From assembly GCA_015521945.1 (NCBI GenBank), contig WANG01000167.1:1-16242 (forward strand): a DNA stretch of 16,242 bases, read 5' to 3'. The notes beneath the pieces were generated by a model. That model saw nothing but the letters and a program-made list of their open reading frames with translations, had not been told where the DNA came from and searched no databases. Source of the DNA: Candidatus Hydrothermarchaeota archaeon. Its GTDB lineage: Archaea; Hydrothermarchaeota; Hydrothermarchaeia; Hydrothermarchaeales; BMS3B. The position numbers and the translations under genes are program-made. This document shows, piece by piece, positions 6,874-14,671 of the stretch; within the stretch, counting starts at the first letter, position 1, and each line of letters starts with the position of its first letter.

Positions 6874-9543
6874 CTACTCAGCCTCCGTTCTGGCGTACTT
6901 CTGCACTATGTTCTTAACATTAACCATCTTGCCCCAGTCGGTCCTGCTGGGGTCGCTCCCGTCCTCACCGTGCTGGAACTCAACGATGACCCCCCTGGTA
7001 TCCCTGACGGTGTTGTCGTACTCCACCTTGAGGTCCTGGAGGGCGTTTATCAGCCTGCGCTGCATGTACCCGCTCTGCGAGGTTCTAACGGCGGTGTCAA
7101 CGAGACCCTCTCTTCCGCCCATGTTGTGGAAGAAGAACTCAAGCGGAGACAGCCCCTGCTTGTAGCTGCTCCTCACGAAGCCCTTCGCCTTCGCCGAGAT
7201 GTCCCCCACCTTGAAGTGGGGCAGGGTCCTGCCCGAGTAGCCCCTCTTTATGCGCTCGCCCCTCACCGACTGCTGCCCCACGCAGGCTGCCATCTGGGTG
7301 AGGTTCAGCAGGCTGCCCCTCGCTCCCGAGACCGCCATTATTCGTGCGCTGTTCTCGTGCCGCCTGCGCTTCTCCTCCCTCTCTAAGTACTCGTTGGCTA
7401 TCTTACCCGTCTTGTCCCTCGCCTCGCTGAGCACCTCCATTATGCGCATCTCTAAGGTCTCCTCAAGGCTCCTGCCCGGAAGCTGGTCCAGAATCTTGTC
7501 GTTGTAGGCTCTTATCAGCTCAAACACGCTCCTCTCCGCCTCATCAAGAATCTCCGCTATCCTCTCCTTCGCCTCCTCTGGCAGGTCCTCGTCGTCTATG
7601 CCCGTGGAGAACCCGCGCCAGGTTATGAAGTTTATAACCAGCTTCGTCACCCTGTCCAGGAACTCCCTGGCGGCATCGGTGCCGTAGTCCTTGACTATGC
7701 GGTCAAGCAGCTCCCCTGCAAAGGCTCCGAAGCTCTTCTCGTCCATGACACCGCACCTTAGCTTGCCGTTCTCAATCACCACGTAGGCATCGTACTCGCA
7801 CTCCTCCCGCTTGCACTTCTCGCACTTCCTGCACACCTTTGCCCTGTACCTCAGGGTGAGGTCCTCTGGGAGAAGCATGCTGAATATCTGCTTGCCCGTG
7901 TAGTAGGCTCTGCCGTTCTCCTCCACCGCCGGCTCTGGCAGGGGCTTCCTTATCCCGCTGGCGTAGAGCAGGTGGAACGCCTCCTCCTTTGTGAACTTCA
8001 CCTCGGGCTGGGTGAGCAGGTACGCCCCCGAGATGTGGTCGTGGATTCCGCCTATTATCGGACCCCCGAAGCGCGGGGAGAGTATCTGCTCCTGCACCCT
8101 CATCAGCACCCTCGCCTCGGCTCTCGCCTCCTGGCTCTGAATCGCATGCAGGTTCATCTCGTCCCCGTCAAAGTCGGCGTTGTAGGGGGGGCACACGCAC
8201 AGGTTCAGGCGGAAGGTCTTGTAGGGCAGCACCTTCACCTCGTGCGCCATTATGCTCATGCGGTGCAGGCTTGGCTGGCGGTTGAAGAGCACGATGTCCC
8301 CGTCTATCAGGTGGCGGTGCACCTTCCACCCGGGCTCAATCTTCTCAAGCAGCTCGTCTATGTCTCTCACCCTCGCCAAGCTCAGCCTGGCTCCATCGGG
8401 GCGCTCAACGTAGTTCGCTCCCGGATAGCGGTGCGGACCGTTGCGCACCAGCTCCTTCAGGCGGTCTATGTTCATGGGGGTTACTATCTCGGGTATGGTC
8501 AGCTCCCTGGCTATTATCTCCGGCACCCCCACCTCGTTTATGCTGAGGTTGGGGTCGGGGGAGATGACGGTGCGTGCGGAGTAGTTGACGCGCTTGCCTG
8601 AGAGGTTGCTCCTGAACCTGCCCTCCTTGCCCTTGAGCCTCTGCGCCAGGGTCTTCAGGGGTCTTCCAGAGCGGTGCCTTGCGGGAGGCACCCCTGCAAC
8701 CTCGTTGTTGAAGTAGGTGGTCACGTGGTACTGCAGCAGCTCCCACAGGTCCTCAATTATGAGCTGGGGTGCCCCCGCCTCCATGTTCTCCTCAAGGCGC
8801 TGGTTTATCCTTATGATGTCCACCAGCTTGTGGGTCAGGTCGTCCTCGCTGCGCTCCCCCGACTCAAGGGTGATGGAGGGGCGCACCGTGACGGGAGGCA
8901 CCAGGAGGACGGTGAGCACCATCCACTCGGGCCTGGCAACGCTGACGTCAAACCCCATGACCTCCGCATCCCCGTCGGTAACCCTCTCAAGGCGCTCCCT
9001 CACCTCTATGGGGGACAGCCTGTGCTGCCTCCCCTCAACCACCTCAATGAAGGTGGTGGGCTTCTCAAACTTTATCTCCATCTGCTCGGCGCCGCAGTGG
9101 GGGCAGCTCTTTGAGGCTCTCGCCAGCTTGAAGAGCTCCTCAACGATGGGCTCCTCGTTCTTGCCTATCCTCTTCGCCCTCTTGAGCTCCTGCCTGAACT
9201 CCTCTATCTTCTCCTCGGGCAGCAGAATCCTGCCGCACTCCCTGCAGGTGCTCTTCAGAATCTTGTTTATCAGCTTCGCGTACCCCACGTGGATAACCGG
9301 GCGGGCAAGCTCAATCCTGCCGAAGTGCCCAGGGCAGTCCCCGACGCGGGAGCCGCAGGTCTTGCAGCGCAGGCCGGGGTCCACCACCCCGAGGCGCGGG
9401 TCCATGAGCCCGCCCTCTATGGGGTACCCGTCCTCATCGTAGGTGTCGGCGGTGACTATCTTCACCTCAGCCAGCTTGCGTATCTGCTCGGGCGACAGCA
9501 GCCCGAACTTTATCCTCTCAACCTTCTTGGGTATTATCCTCAT
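6874..9543 (-). CDS. rpoA1: DNA-directed RNA polymerase subunit A'
   Basis: This is the N-terminal two thirds of the largest subunit (889 aa). The clamp zinc site is C60-X2-C63-X6-C70-X2-H73, and a second zinc site uses C100/C103 and C147/C150. The catalytic magnesium loop NADFDGDEM places Asp457, Asp459 and Asp461. A further cysteine cluster, C571-X2-C574-X2-C577-X4-C582, precedes YDAYVVIENGKL. The frame opens at a GTG at 9552. The ATG at 9543 (MRIIPKKVERIKFG) is preferred because AGGTGA lies 5 nt before it and it matches family starts. The catalytic block has no intein. Confidence 0.98.
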   Translation of the reverse strand: MRIIPKKVERIKFGLLSPEQIRKLAEVKIVTADTYDEDGYPIEGGLMDPRLGVVDPGLRCKTCGSRVGDCPGHFGRIELARPVIHVGYAKLINKILKSTCRECGRILLPEEKIEEFRQELKRAKRIGKNEEPIVEELFKLARASKSCPHCGAEQMEIKFEKPTTFIEVVEGRQHRLSPIEVRERLERVTDGDAEVMGFDVSVARPEWMVLTVLLVPPVTVRPSITLESGERSEDDLTHKLVDIIRINQRLEENMEAGAPQLIIEDLWELLQYHVTTYFNNEVAGVPPARHRSGRPLKTLAQRLKGKEGRFRSNLSGKRVNYSARTVISPDPNLSINEVGVPEIIARELTIPEIVTPMNIDRLKELVRNGPHRYPGANYVERPDGARLSLARVRDIDELLEKIEPGWKVHRHLIDGDIVLFNRQPSLHRMSIMAHEVKVLPYKTFRLNLCVCPPYNADFDGDEMNLHAIQSQEARAEARVLMRVQEQILSPRFGGPIIGGIHDHISGAYLLTQPEVKFTKEEAFHLLYASGIRKPLPEPAVEENGRAYYTGKQIFSMLLPEDLTLRYRAKVCRKCEKCKREECEYDAYVVIENGKLRCGVMDEKSFGAFAGELLDRIVKDYGTDAAREFLDRVTKLVINFITWRGFSTGIDDEDLPEEAKERIAEILDEAERSVFELIRAYNDKILDQLPGRSLEETLEMRIMEVLSEARDKTGKIANEYLEREEKRRRHENSARIMAVSGARGSLLNLTQMAACVGQQSVRGERIKRGYSGRTLPHFKVGDISAKAKGFVRSSYKQGLSPLEFFFHNMGGREGLVDTAVRTSQSGYMQRRLINALQDLKVEYDNTVRDTRGVIVEFQHGEDGSDPSRTDWGKMVNVKNIVQKYARTEAE

Positions 9544-9559
9544 GCGCCTCACCTGCCCC

Positions 9560-11371
9560 TCACGCCTTATCTCCGAGCTCCAGCCTGGGGTTTATTCCAA
9601 GGGAGCGGAGCTCGTCCAGCAGCAGCTTGAAGGCGTAGCTCACCTCAACCTCGGCAGCCTCGCTCTCCCTGCCGCAGATGGTGCAGTATATGGTGTCCCT
9701 GGTCTTGTCGTGCACCGCTATGCTTCCGCACTTCTCGCACACCAGCATGGTGTGCCGGTCGCTCTCGTCCAGCAGCCGCTCCTTGAGCAGCAGGGCTGCG
9801 CCGTACCCTATGAGGCAGTCACGCTCCATCTCACCGAAGCGCAGCCCGCCTTCCCTCGCCCTGCCCTCGGTGGGCTGCCTCGTGAGGACCTGCACGGGTC
9901 CACGGGAGCGGGCGTGAATCTTGCCGGCAACCATGTGGTGCAGCTTCTGGTAGTACACCACCCCTATGAATATCTCAGCCTCAAACATCTCCCCGGTCAT
10001 GCCGTTGTACATTATCTCCCTGCCCGTGCTCTTGAAGCCCGCACGCTTCAGCGCCTCCCGCAGGTCAGCCTCCTTCTCACCCGAGAAGGGGGTGCCGTCC
10101 ACCCTGCGCCCCTCAAGGCACGCCACCTTGCCCCCGAGCATCTCCAGCACCTGACCCACCGTCATCCTTGACGGGATGGCGTGGGGGTTTATTATCAGGT
10201 CGGGTATGATGCCCTGCTCAGTGAAGGGCATGTCCTCCTGGGGCAGAATCAGGCCCATCACGCCCTTCTGCCCGTGCCTTGAGGCGAACTTGTCCCCGAG
10301 CTCGGGTATGCGCTGGTCCCTGACCCTTATCTTCACCAGGCGGTTGCCGTTGTGGTTCTCGGTCAGCATGACCATGTCAACTATGCCCTCCTCCCCGTGG
10401 CGCACCGTTATTGAGGTCTCCCTGCGCTTCTCCCTGAGCAGCCCGTACTCGCTCACCTCCTCCAAGAAGCGCGGGGGCGAGGTCTTGCCTATGAGCACGT
10501 GCCCCGAGCGCACCTCGCTCTCAGGCTCAATAAGCCCGTCCTCGCCCAGGTAGGCGTAGGCTGACTCCTCCCTGTACCCACGTATCTCCGGGGCGGGTAT
10601 CTCAAACTTGTCGTACTGCCCACCCGGGTACCTGCGCTCCTCAGCCTCGTAGCTCCTGAAGAAGGTGCTCCTCGCCAGCCCCCTGTCAATGGAGGCTTTG
10701 TTCATTATGAGGGCGTCCTCCATGTTGTACCCGGCGTAGGAAAGCACCGCCACCACGAAGTTCTGCCCCGAGGCTCTCACATCATACCCCACCGCATCCA
10801 GGATGTCGGTCTTGACCAGAGGCACCTGGGGGTAGTGGAGCAGATGCCCCCTGGTGTCGGTGCGTGACCTGAAGTTGCTGGCGTAGAAGCCCAGAGCCTG
10901 CTTGCTCATCCCCGCCCCCATGGTGTTCCTGGGCGAGGAGTTGTACTCCGGGAAGGGCAGGACGGAGGTGCACACCCCGAGCATCAGCAGGGGGTCTATC
11001 TCCAAGTGGGTGTGCTCCGGGGTGAGCTCCTCGGGCGTCATGGCTATGTAGGCGTTCTCCTCCTCCTCGGAGTCCAGGTACTCTATCTTCCCCTGCTCCA
11101 CCAGGTCGTCAAAGGTCAGCTCACCCCTCTCAACCGCTTTAATGTCCTCCTCCGTGACCAAGGGCTTGCCGTCCTCCACCACTATCAGGGGTCTCCTTGC
11201 CCTGCCCTCGTCGGTGTTGATGTACACCTCCTCGGTCTCGGCGTAGTAAGCAACGTTGGTCTGGCGGGATATCTTTCCCGCCCTGCGGGCTCGCTTTATC
11301 TCCTCCACCAGCGCCAGGGGGTCCTCGTGGGTGCCTATAAGGTTGCCGTTAACGTAAACGTTCGCCTCCAT
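9560..11371 (-). CDS. rpoB1: DNA-directed RNA polymerase subunit B'
   Basis: This is the C-terminal part of the split second-largest subunit (603 aa). It contains the active-site wall and hybrid-binding text GDKFASRHGQKGVMG (from about residue 359), RDCLIGYGAALLLKERL, and a C-terminal zinc ribbon with Cys545, Cys548, Cys563 and Cys566. A split B subunit is a known feature of methanogens, Archaeoglobus and haloarchaea. Sulfolobales and Thermococcales have one piece. The ATG at 11371 is 2 nt beyond the rpoB2 stop, with GAGAGGTG as the binding site. The split falls at the usual place. Confidence 0.98.
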   Translation of the reverse strand: MEANVYVNGNLIGTHEDPLALVEEIKRARRAGKISRQTNVAYYAETEEVYINTDEGRARRPLIVVEDGKPLVTEEDIKAVERGELTFDDLVEQGKIEYLDSEEEENAYIAMTPEELTPEHTHLEIDPLLMLGVCTSVLPFPEYNSSPRNTMGAGMSKQALGFYASNFRSRTDTRGHLLHYPQVPLVKTDILDAVGYDVRASGQNFVVAVLSYAGYNMEDALIMNKASIDRGLARSTFFRSYEAEERRYPGGQYDKFEIPAPEIRGYREESAYAYLGEDGLIEPESEVRSGHVLIGKTSPPRFLEEVSEYGLLREKRRETSITVRHGEEGIVDMVMLTENHNGNRLVKIRVRDQRIPELGDKFASRHGQKGVMGLILPQEDMPFTEQGIIPDLIINPHAIPSRMTVGQVLEMLGGKVACLEGRRVDGTPFSGEKEADLREALKRAGFKSTGREIMYNGMTGEMFEAEIFIGVVYYQKLHHMVAGKIHARSRGPVQVLTRQPTEGRAREGGLRFGEMERDCLIGYGAALLLKERLLDESDRHTMLVCEKCGSIAVHDKTRDTIYCTICGRESEAAEVEVSYAFKLLLDELRSLGINPRLELGDKA

Positions 11372-11373
11372 GC

Positions 11374-12855
11374 CTACACACCTCTCTTTATGGGCTTCAC
11401 ACCCATCTCATACAGCACGGGCACCAGCTCATCTCCGGGTATCCCGGTTGAGAACTCGCAGGCGAGGGCGAGGTTCTTTACCAGACCGCAGTTTGGCCCC
11501 TCTGGTGTCTCGCTGGGGCATATCCTGCCGAACTGGGTGGGATGCAGGTCCCTCGCCTCAAAGTGGGGCTGGCTCCTTGAGAGGGGTGAAACCACCCTGC
11601 GCAGGTGCGAGACCACGCTCAGGTAGTTGGTCCTGTCAAGAAGCTGGCTCACACCGGCTCTACCACCCACCCAGTTCCCGGTGGCGAGGGCATGCCTTAT
11701 GCGCTCGGTGAGCACATCCGGCCTAACGGCGGTGTAAACGCTGGGCTCCTTGCCCCTCACCACGGAGCGCTCAAGCTGGTACTTTATGTCCCTGGTGAGG
11801 TTGTAGAAGGCCACCCTGAAGAGGTCCTCCATGAGGTCTCCAGCTAAGCGCAGGCGCTTGTTGGCGTAGTGGTCCTTGTCATCCGGGTCCCTGAGCCCTC
11901 TGGCAAGCTCCAGCACCCTGAGAGCCATCCTGCCCAGGTAGTACGCCTTCCTCAGCCTGTCCTCGGGCTCAACGCCTATGTGGGGCAGCAGGTAGCGGTC
12001 TATCACCTGCTCCGCCCGCTTGAGGCGGTACTCCCTTGCCTGCCCCGCTGCGACCTTCTTGCCTATGAGCTCCATTGCCGCGCTGGTGCTGCCCACGCCG
12101 GATGACTCCTCAAGGTTGAGCAGGATGTCGTGCATGTAAGCGGGCTTCTCGGAGATGACCTCCATTATCTCCCTGTCGGTCTCAACCCCGAGGGCGCGAA
12201 GCATGACCACGAGGGGTATGCTTCCGGGCACCGAGGGGAAGTTCACCCAGAGCAGCCCCTCACGGTCTCTCTCAACGGTGGTAAGCGCCCTGAAGCCGCC
12301 CCGCTTGGAGAAGACCTTTGCCACCTCGGTTATCTTGGAGTACTCCTCCCCCTTCTCCAGGATTATCTTGTTGGGGGCCAGGTCCTCTATGGTGACGAGC
12401 ACCCTCTCGGAGCCGTTGATTATGAAGTATCCTCCGGGGTCCAGGGGGTCCTCCCCCATCTCTATGAGCTCCTCATCGCTCTTCCCGTGCAGGTTGCATA
12501 TGTTGGACTTTATCATGGTGGGAATCTGCCCTATCTTTATTGACTCAAACTCCGTCTCCCGCTCGTTCCAGCGGAGCCGCATCTCCAAGAAAACCCTGGA
12601 CAGGTAGCTCAGGTTCCTGAGCCTCGCTTCCATCGGGGCTATGGGGTGCCAGGAGCCGTCCGCCTCAAGAGCCTCCGCCTGGTTGACCCGTATCCTGCCG
12701 AACTCCACCTCAACTCCAACGTCGGTCTCTATTACACCAGTCTCGTCAACTATAGCCTGAAGGCGGTTGTCTATGAAGTCGTTGAAGGAGTCTATGTGCT
12801 GCCTGACAAGCTCGCGCTTCCTGAGGAATGAGTGCAGTATGGGCTTGGTGTTCAA
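11374..12855 (-). CDS. rpoB2: DNA-directed RNA polymerase subunit B''
   Basis: This is the N-terminal part of the split second-largest subunit (493 aa), covering the protrusion, lobe and fork regions. Landmarks are DPLDPGGYFIINGSERVLV (about residues 136-154) and the fork-region text CPSETPEGPNCGLVKNLAL near the end. The start codon is TTG: the frame begins TTG-AAC-ACC at 12855 with GGAGGTGAG placed about 7 nt upstream. That site overlaps the rpoH stop codon, so the two genes are probably translated in series. The N-terminus (MNTKPILHSFLRKRELV) fits the family, supporting the rare start. Confidence 0.97.
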   Translation of the reverse strand: MNTKPILHSFLRKRELVRQHIDSFNDFIDNRLQAIVDETGVIETDVGVEVEFGRIRVNQAEALEADGSWHPIAPMEARLRNLSYLSRVFLEMRLRWNERETEFESIKIGQIPTMIKSNICNLHGKSDEELIEMGEDPLDPGGYFIINGSERVLVTIEDLAPNKIILEKGEEYSKITEVAKVFSKRGGFRALTTVERDREGLLWVNFPSVPGSIPLVVMLRALGVETDREIMEVISEKPAYMHDILLNLEESSGVGSTSAAMELIGKKVAAGQAREYRLKRAEQVIDRYLLPHIGVEPEDRLRKAYYLGRMALRVLELARGLRDPDDKDHYANKRLRLAGDLMEDLFRVAFYNLTRDIKYQLERSVVRGKEPSVYTAVRPDVLTERIRHALATGNWVGGRAGVSQLLDRTNYLSVVSHLRRVVSPLSRSQPHFEARDLHPTQFGRICPSETPEGPNCGLVKNLALACEFSTGIPGDELVPVLYEMGVKPIKRGV

Positions 12856-12869
12856 GTCTCCTCACCTCC

Positions 12870-13112
12870 TCACTCGTTCACGACCACGCGGTAGTAGATG
12901 GTGGTACCCGCGGTCGGACTCTTGCGGGTTATCTTTATTATATCCCCGGGCTTTGCCTTTATCTTCTGAACCATCGGGTCACTTTTGAGTATCTTTGGAA
13001 GCTGCCCCTTGGTTATGTTCAGGCGCTCCAGAAGCTCCTTTGCCTCCTCCTCGCTCATTACTTCATGCTTCGGCACAAGCTCGTGCTTTGAAATGTCAAC
13101 CACCCTTCTCAC
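12870..13112 (-). CDS. rpoH: DNA-directed RNA polymerase subunit H
   Basis: This small subunit (the Rpb5 C-terminal domain equivalent) contributes to the lower jaw of the polymerase. Family text is clear: HELVPKHEVMSEEEAKELL, GQLPKI, then PGDIIKITRKSPTAGTTIYYRVVV. The start is uncertain. The frame stays open to a TTG at 13133, which lies only 2 nt from tRNA-Lys and has no binding site. I choose the GTG at 13112 (80 aa), because GGGGTGGTG sits a few nt upstream. A GTG at 13103 (77 aa) would also fit homologue lengths. It heads the polymerase operon right behind tRNA-Lys. Confidence 0.93.
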   Translation of the reverse strand: MRRVVDISKHELVPKHEVMSEEEAKELLERLNITKGQLPKILKSDPMVQKIKAKPGDIIKITRKSPTAGTTIYYRVVVNE

Positions 13113-13135
13113 TTCCACCACCCCTTCGTGCAAAG

Positions 13136-13210
13136 CGGGCCCGACGGGATTTGAACCCGCGACCCTCGGCTTAAAAGGCCGGTGCTCTCGCCAGACTGAG
13201 CTACGGGCCC
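13136..13210 (-). tRNA. tRNA-Lys (UUU)
   Basis: Read on the minus strand, GGGCCCG (from 13210) pairs with CGGGCCC (ending 13137), with discriminator G at 13136. The D arm is GCTC...GAGC, the anticodon stem CGGCC/GGCCG encloses a loop with anticodon TTT, and the T loop is TTCAAAT. The mature length is 75 nt, with no intron and no encoded CCA. It lies only about 23 nt before the chosen rpoH start. Confidence 0.96.
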
Positions 13211-13230
13211 GTGGCGCGAGATTGCCTGCA

Positions 13231-13240
13231 GAAAATACAC
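13231..13240 (-). promoter_or_regulatory. Possible TATA box for tRNA-Lys and perhaps the rpoH operon
   Basis: In minus-strand sense, GTGTATTTTC is centred about 25 nt before the tRNA-Lys 5' end, the normal archaeal TATA distance. I see no equally good element between tRNA-Lys and rpoH. This box could therefore drive a tRNA-mRNA transcript. That is inferred from position. Confidence 0.4.
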
Positions 13241-13293
13241 CTCCTCGTGCGTCACACCTGTCATGCGGGCTTACCTCTTTGGTTGTAGGGGGA

Positions 13294-13368
13294 CGCCCTG
13301 GCCGGGATTTGAACCCGAGTCACAGGAGTGACAGTCCTGTATGATAGGCCGGGCTACACCACCAGGGC
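13294..13368 (-). tRNA. tRNA-Asp (GUC)
   Basis: On the minus strand, GCCCTGG (from 13368) pairs with CCAGGGC (ending 13295), and the discriminator G is at 13294. The anticodon stem CAGGA/TCCTG closes the loop CTGTCAC with anticodon GTC, and the T loop is TTCAAAT. The length is 75 nt, with no intron and no encoded CCA. It sits between 5S rRNA and tRNA-Lys, all on one strand. Confidence 0.96.
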
Positions 13369-13393
13369 ATCTCATACACCTTTCCGCTCCTTC

Positions 13394-13401
13394 AATAAAA
13401 A
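13394..13401 (-). promoter_or_regulatory. T-rich element between 5S rRNA and tRNA-Asp
   Basis: TTTTTATT in minus-strand sense lies about 12 nt past the 5S end and is centred about 29 nt before tRNA-Asp. It could be the TATA box of tRNA-Asp, a T-run terminator for 5S, or both. The sequence does not decide. Confidence 0.35.
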
Positions 13402-13412
13402 GGTTAGCAGGA

Positions 13413-13536
13413 TGGGCTGGCAGCGTCCCCGGCTTCCCGGGGGCTCTCGCACCCCAGTACCACCGGGATCGCTGGAGGACTTTACTTCCGTGTTCGGATG
13501 GGAACGGGTGTGGCCCCTCCGCTGTGGCCGCCATAC
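13413..13536 (-). rRNA. 5S ribosomal RNA
   Basis: The minus strand carries the archaeal 5S signature: an opening TGGCGGCCACAGCGG, the loop segment CCATCCGAACACGGAAGT, then the GGTACTGGGGTGCGAGAGCC region and a closing GACGCTGCCAGCCC. The 5' and 3' ends pair to form helix I. The ends given are accurate to a few nucleotides only. No 23S or 16S gene lies upstream within the window, so this 5S is separated from any large rRNA operon and is instead followed by tRNA-Asp and tRNA-Lys. Confidence 0.95.
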
Positions 13537-13563
13537 CCAAACCTGCCTACGAATCACCTCCGT

Positions 13564-13572
13564 GAAAATTTC
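13564..13572 (-). promoter_or_regulatory. Possible 5S rRNA promoter (TATA-like AAATTTTC)
   Basis: GAAATTTTC in minus-strand sense lies about 27-30 nt before the predicted 5S 5' end, with a purine-rich run just upstream. A second AT-rich stretch at 13596-13609 (CATAATATTTGC in minus-strand sense) could instead start a longer precursor. Confidence 0.35.
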
Positions 13573-13605
13573 AGTTATCCAGAGTCTGCCTAACTTATGC
13601 AAATA

Positions 13606-14019
13606 TTATGGTAATGACTCCCGCAGGAAGCTCAGGAACCTGTCCTTAGGCATGTACCCGGTGGCGGTGGCGAGCACCTCTCCGTCTTCAGAGAGCACCA
13701 CAAAGGCAGGGGTGCCGTAGATGCGGTACCTCCTGAGCAGCTGCTCCGAGCCCTGCCTGCTGGTGTCCACCCGCAGCAGCACGTACTCTTCCATCACCCG
13801 CCTGACCTCGGGGTCCTGCATGACCTCGTCCATCCTGACGCACCAGTAGCATGATGGTGTCCAGAAGTTTATCAGCACGGGTTTTTTCTGCTCCTTCGCC
13901 TCGCTCATTGCCCTTGAGAAGTCGTTCCATATCCACCCCTCACTCTCAGGAGCAAGAGCCTGCTGCAGAACCACGATGCCCAGGAGGAGCACGCCCACGC
14001 CTGCGAGAAGCCAGCGCAT
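13606..14019 (-). CDS. Membrane-anchored thioredoxin-family protein (CYWC motif)
   Basis: The product is 137 residues. Residues 4-22 are a hydrophobic segment after MRW, consistent with a signal anchor or signal peptide that places the domain outside the cytoplasm. The thioredoxin fold follows: VLINFWTPSCYWC with a Cys57-Tyr-Trp-Cys60 active site, then the strand VLLRVDTS and the cis-proline segment YGTPAF (Pro104). The SCYWCXXMDEVMQDPEV context resembles Thioredoxin_7-like proteins. A role as an extracytoplasmic disulfide reductase or isomerase is inferred; the substrate is unknown. It is divergent from the PEBP-like lipoprotein gene with about 74 nt between them, and it ends about 70 nt before 5S rRNA. 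Confidence 0.88.
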   Translation of the reverse strand: MRWLLAGVGVLLLGIVVLQQALAPESEGWIWNDFSRAMSEAKEQKKPVLINFWTPSCYWCVRMDEVMQDPEVRRVMEEYVLLRVDTSRQGSEQLLRRYRIYGTPAFVVLSEDGEVLATATGYMPKDRFLSFLRESLP

Positions 14020-14043
14020 GTCCTCTACATGCTCTGAGGTGCG

Positions 14044-14056
14044 AAATCTTTTTTTG
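14044..14056. promoter_or_regulatory. AT-rich element in the divergent intergenic region
   Basis: The 74-nt gap between the two divergent genes has one AT-rich run, AAATCTTTTTTTG on the plus strand. It is placed to act as a TATA box for the lipoprotein gene (leader of about 20 nt) and, on the other strand, for the thioredoxin-like gene (very short leader). Both uses are inferred from spacing. Confidence 0.3.
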
Positions 14057-14093
14057 TTGCAGATGTGATAAGAGTGCAGGGTGATGTGTTGTC

Positions 14094-14633
14094 ATGATGG
14101 AAGGGGGTGCGTGTGTGAGGCTGAGCGGCGCGTTTCTGGTTGTGGTTGCGGCTCTCGCCGGGTGCACCGCCGCGCCGGCCAAGGGCAGGCTTAGCGTTGA
14201 GCTTGATTTCTCGGAGTTTCCTGCGGAGCACACCTGCGATGGTGCAGATGTGTCCCCTGAGCTCAGGATAGGCGGGGCTGAGGGCGCGGAGGCTCTCGCC
14301 ATAATAATGGACGACCCGGATGCTCCCGGTGGCACCTTCACCCACTGGGTGGTGTGGAACTTAGCGCCTGGGGATGTGCCGGCGAACCTGCCGAAGCAGG
14401 GCATGGTTGAGGCTCCTGTGAGAGCGGTGCAGGGGCTCAACGACTTCGGCAGGGTTGGGTACGCGGGACCCTGCCCCCCTCCGGGGAAGCCCCACAGGTA
14501 CTTCTTCAGGGTTTACGCCCTTGATACCCTGCTTGAGCTTGAGCCCGGAGCGAGCAGGGAGGAGCTTGAGAGTGCCATGAAGGGGCACGTGCTCGCCTAC
14601 GGGGAGGCTGTGGCAACCTACGGCAGGGTGTGA
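14094..14633 (+). CDS. PEBP/YbhB-family (Raf kinase inhibitor-like) lipoprotein
   Basis: The product is 179 residues. A hydrophobic N-terminal segment ends in LAGC, a lipobox-like site with Cys24, so the protein is probably lipid-anchored outside the cell. The mature part has both phosphatidylethanolamine-binding-protein signatures: DPDAP (residues 74-78) followed by THWVVWN (83-89), and GPCPPPGKPHRY (125-136). The prokaryotic family's ligand and role are poorly known. The ATG at 14094 has GGTGAT about 8 nt upstream. A GTG at 14115 with GGGGGTG before it would give a shorter, more typical signal peptide beginning MRLSG. The gene is divergent from the thioredoxin-like gene and precedes tRNA-Met. 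Confidence 0.93.
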   Translation: MMEGGACVRLSGAFLVVVAALAGCTAAPAKGRLSVELDFSEFPAEHTCDGADVSPELRIGGAEGAEALAIIMDDPDAPGGTFTHWVVWNLAPGDVPANLPKQGMVEAPVRAVQGLNDFGRVGYAGPCPPPGKPHRYFFRVYALDTLLELEPGASREELESAMKGHVLAYGEAVATYGRV

Positions 14634-14638
14634 ATATG

Positions 14639-14648
14639 GTTTACATGG
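14639..14648 (+). promoter_or_regulatory. Possible TATA box for tRNA-Met
   Basis: GTTTACATGG is centred about 28 nt before the tRNA 5' end at 14672, the expected archaeal spacing. It is a weak match to the consensus. Confidence 0.3.
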
Positions 14649-14671
14649 TTACTGGAGGCTGAATGTATTCC

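Noticed and set aside
13113..13133. TTG at 13133 as the rpoH start
   Set aside because: It is 2 nt from the tRNA-Lys 3' end, with no room for a ribosome binding site, and adds residues that family members lack.
13271..13540. Minus-strand ORF of 89 codons across 5S rRNA and tRNA-Asp
   Set aside because: It lies entirely on structured RNA genes. The Shine-Dalgarno-like GGAGGTGATTC upstream is noted separately, but the reading has no protein character.
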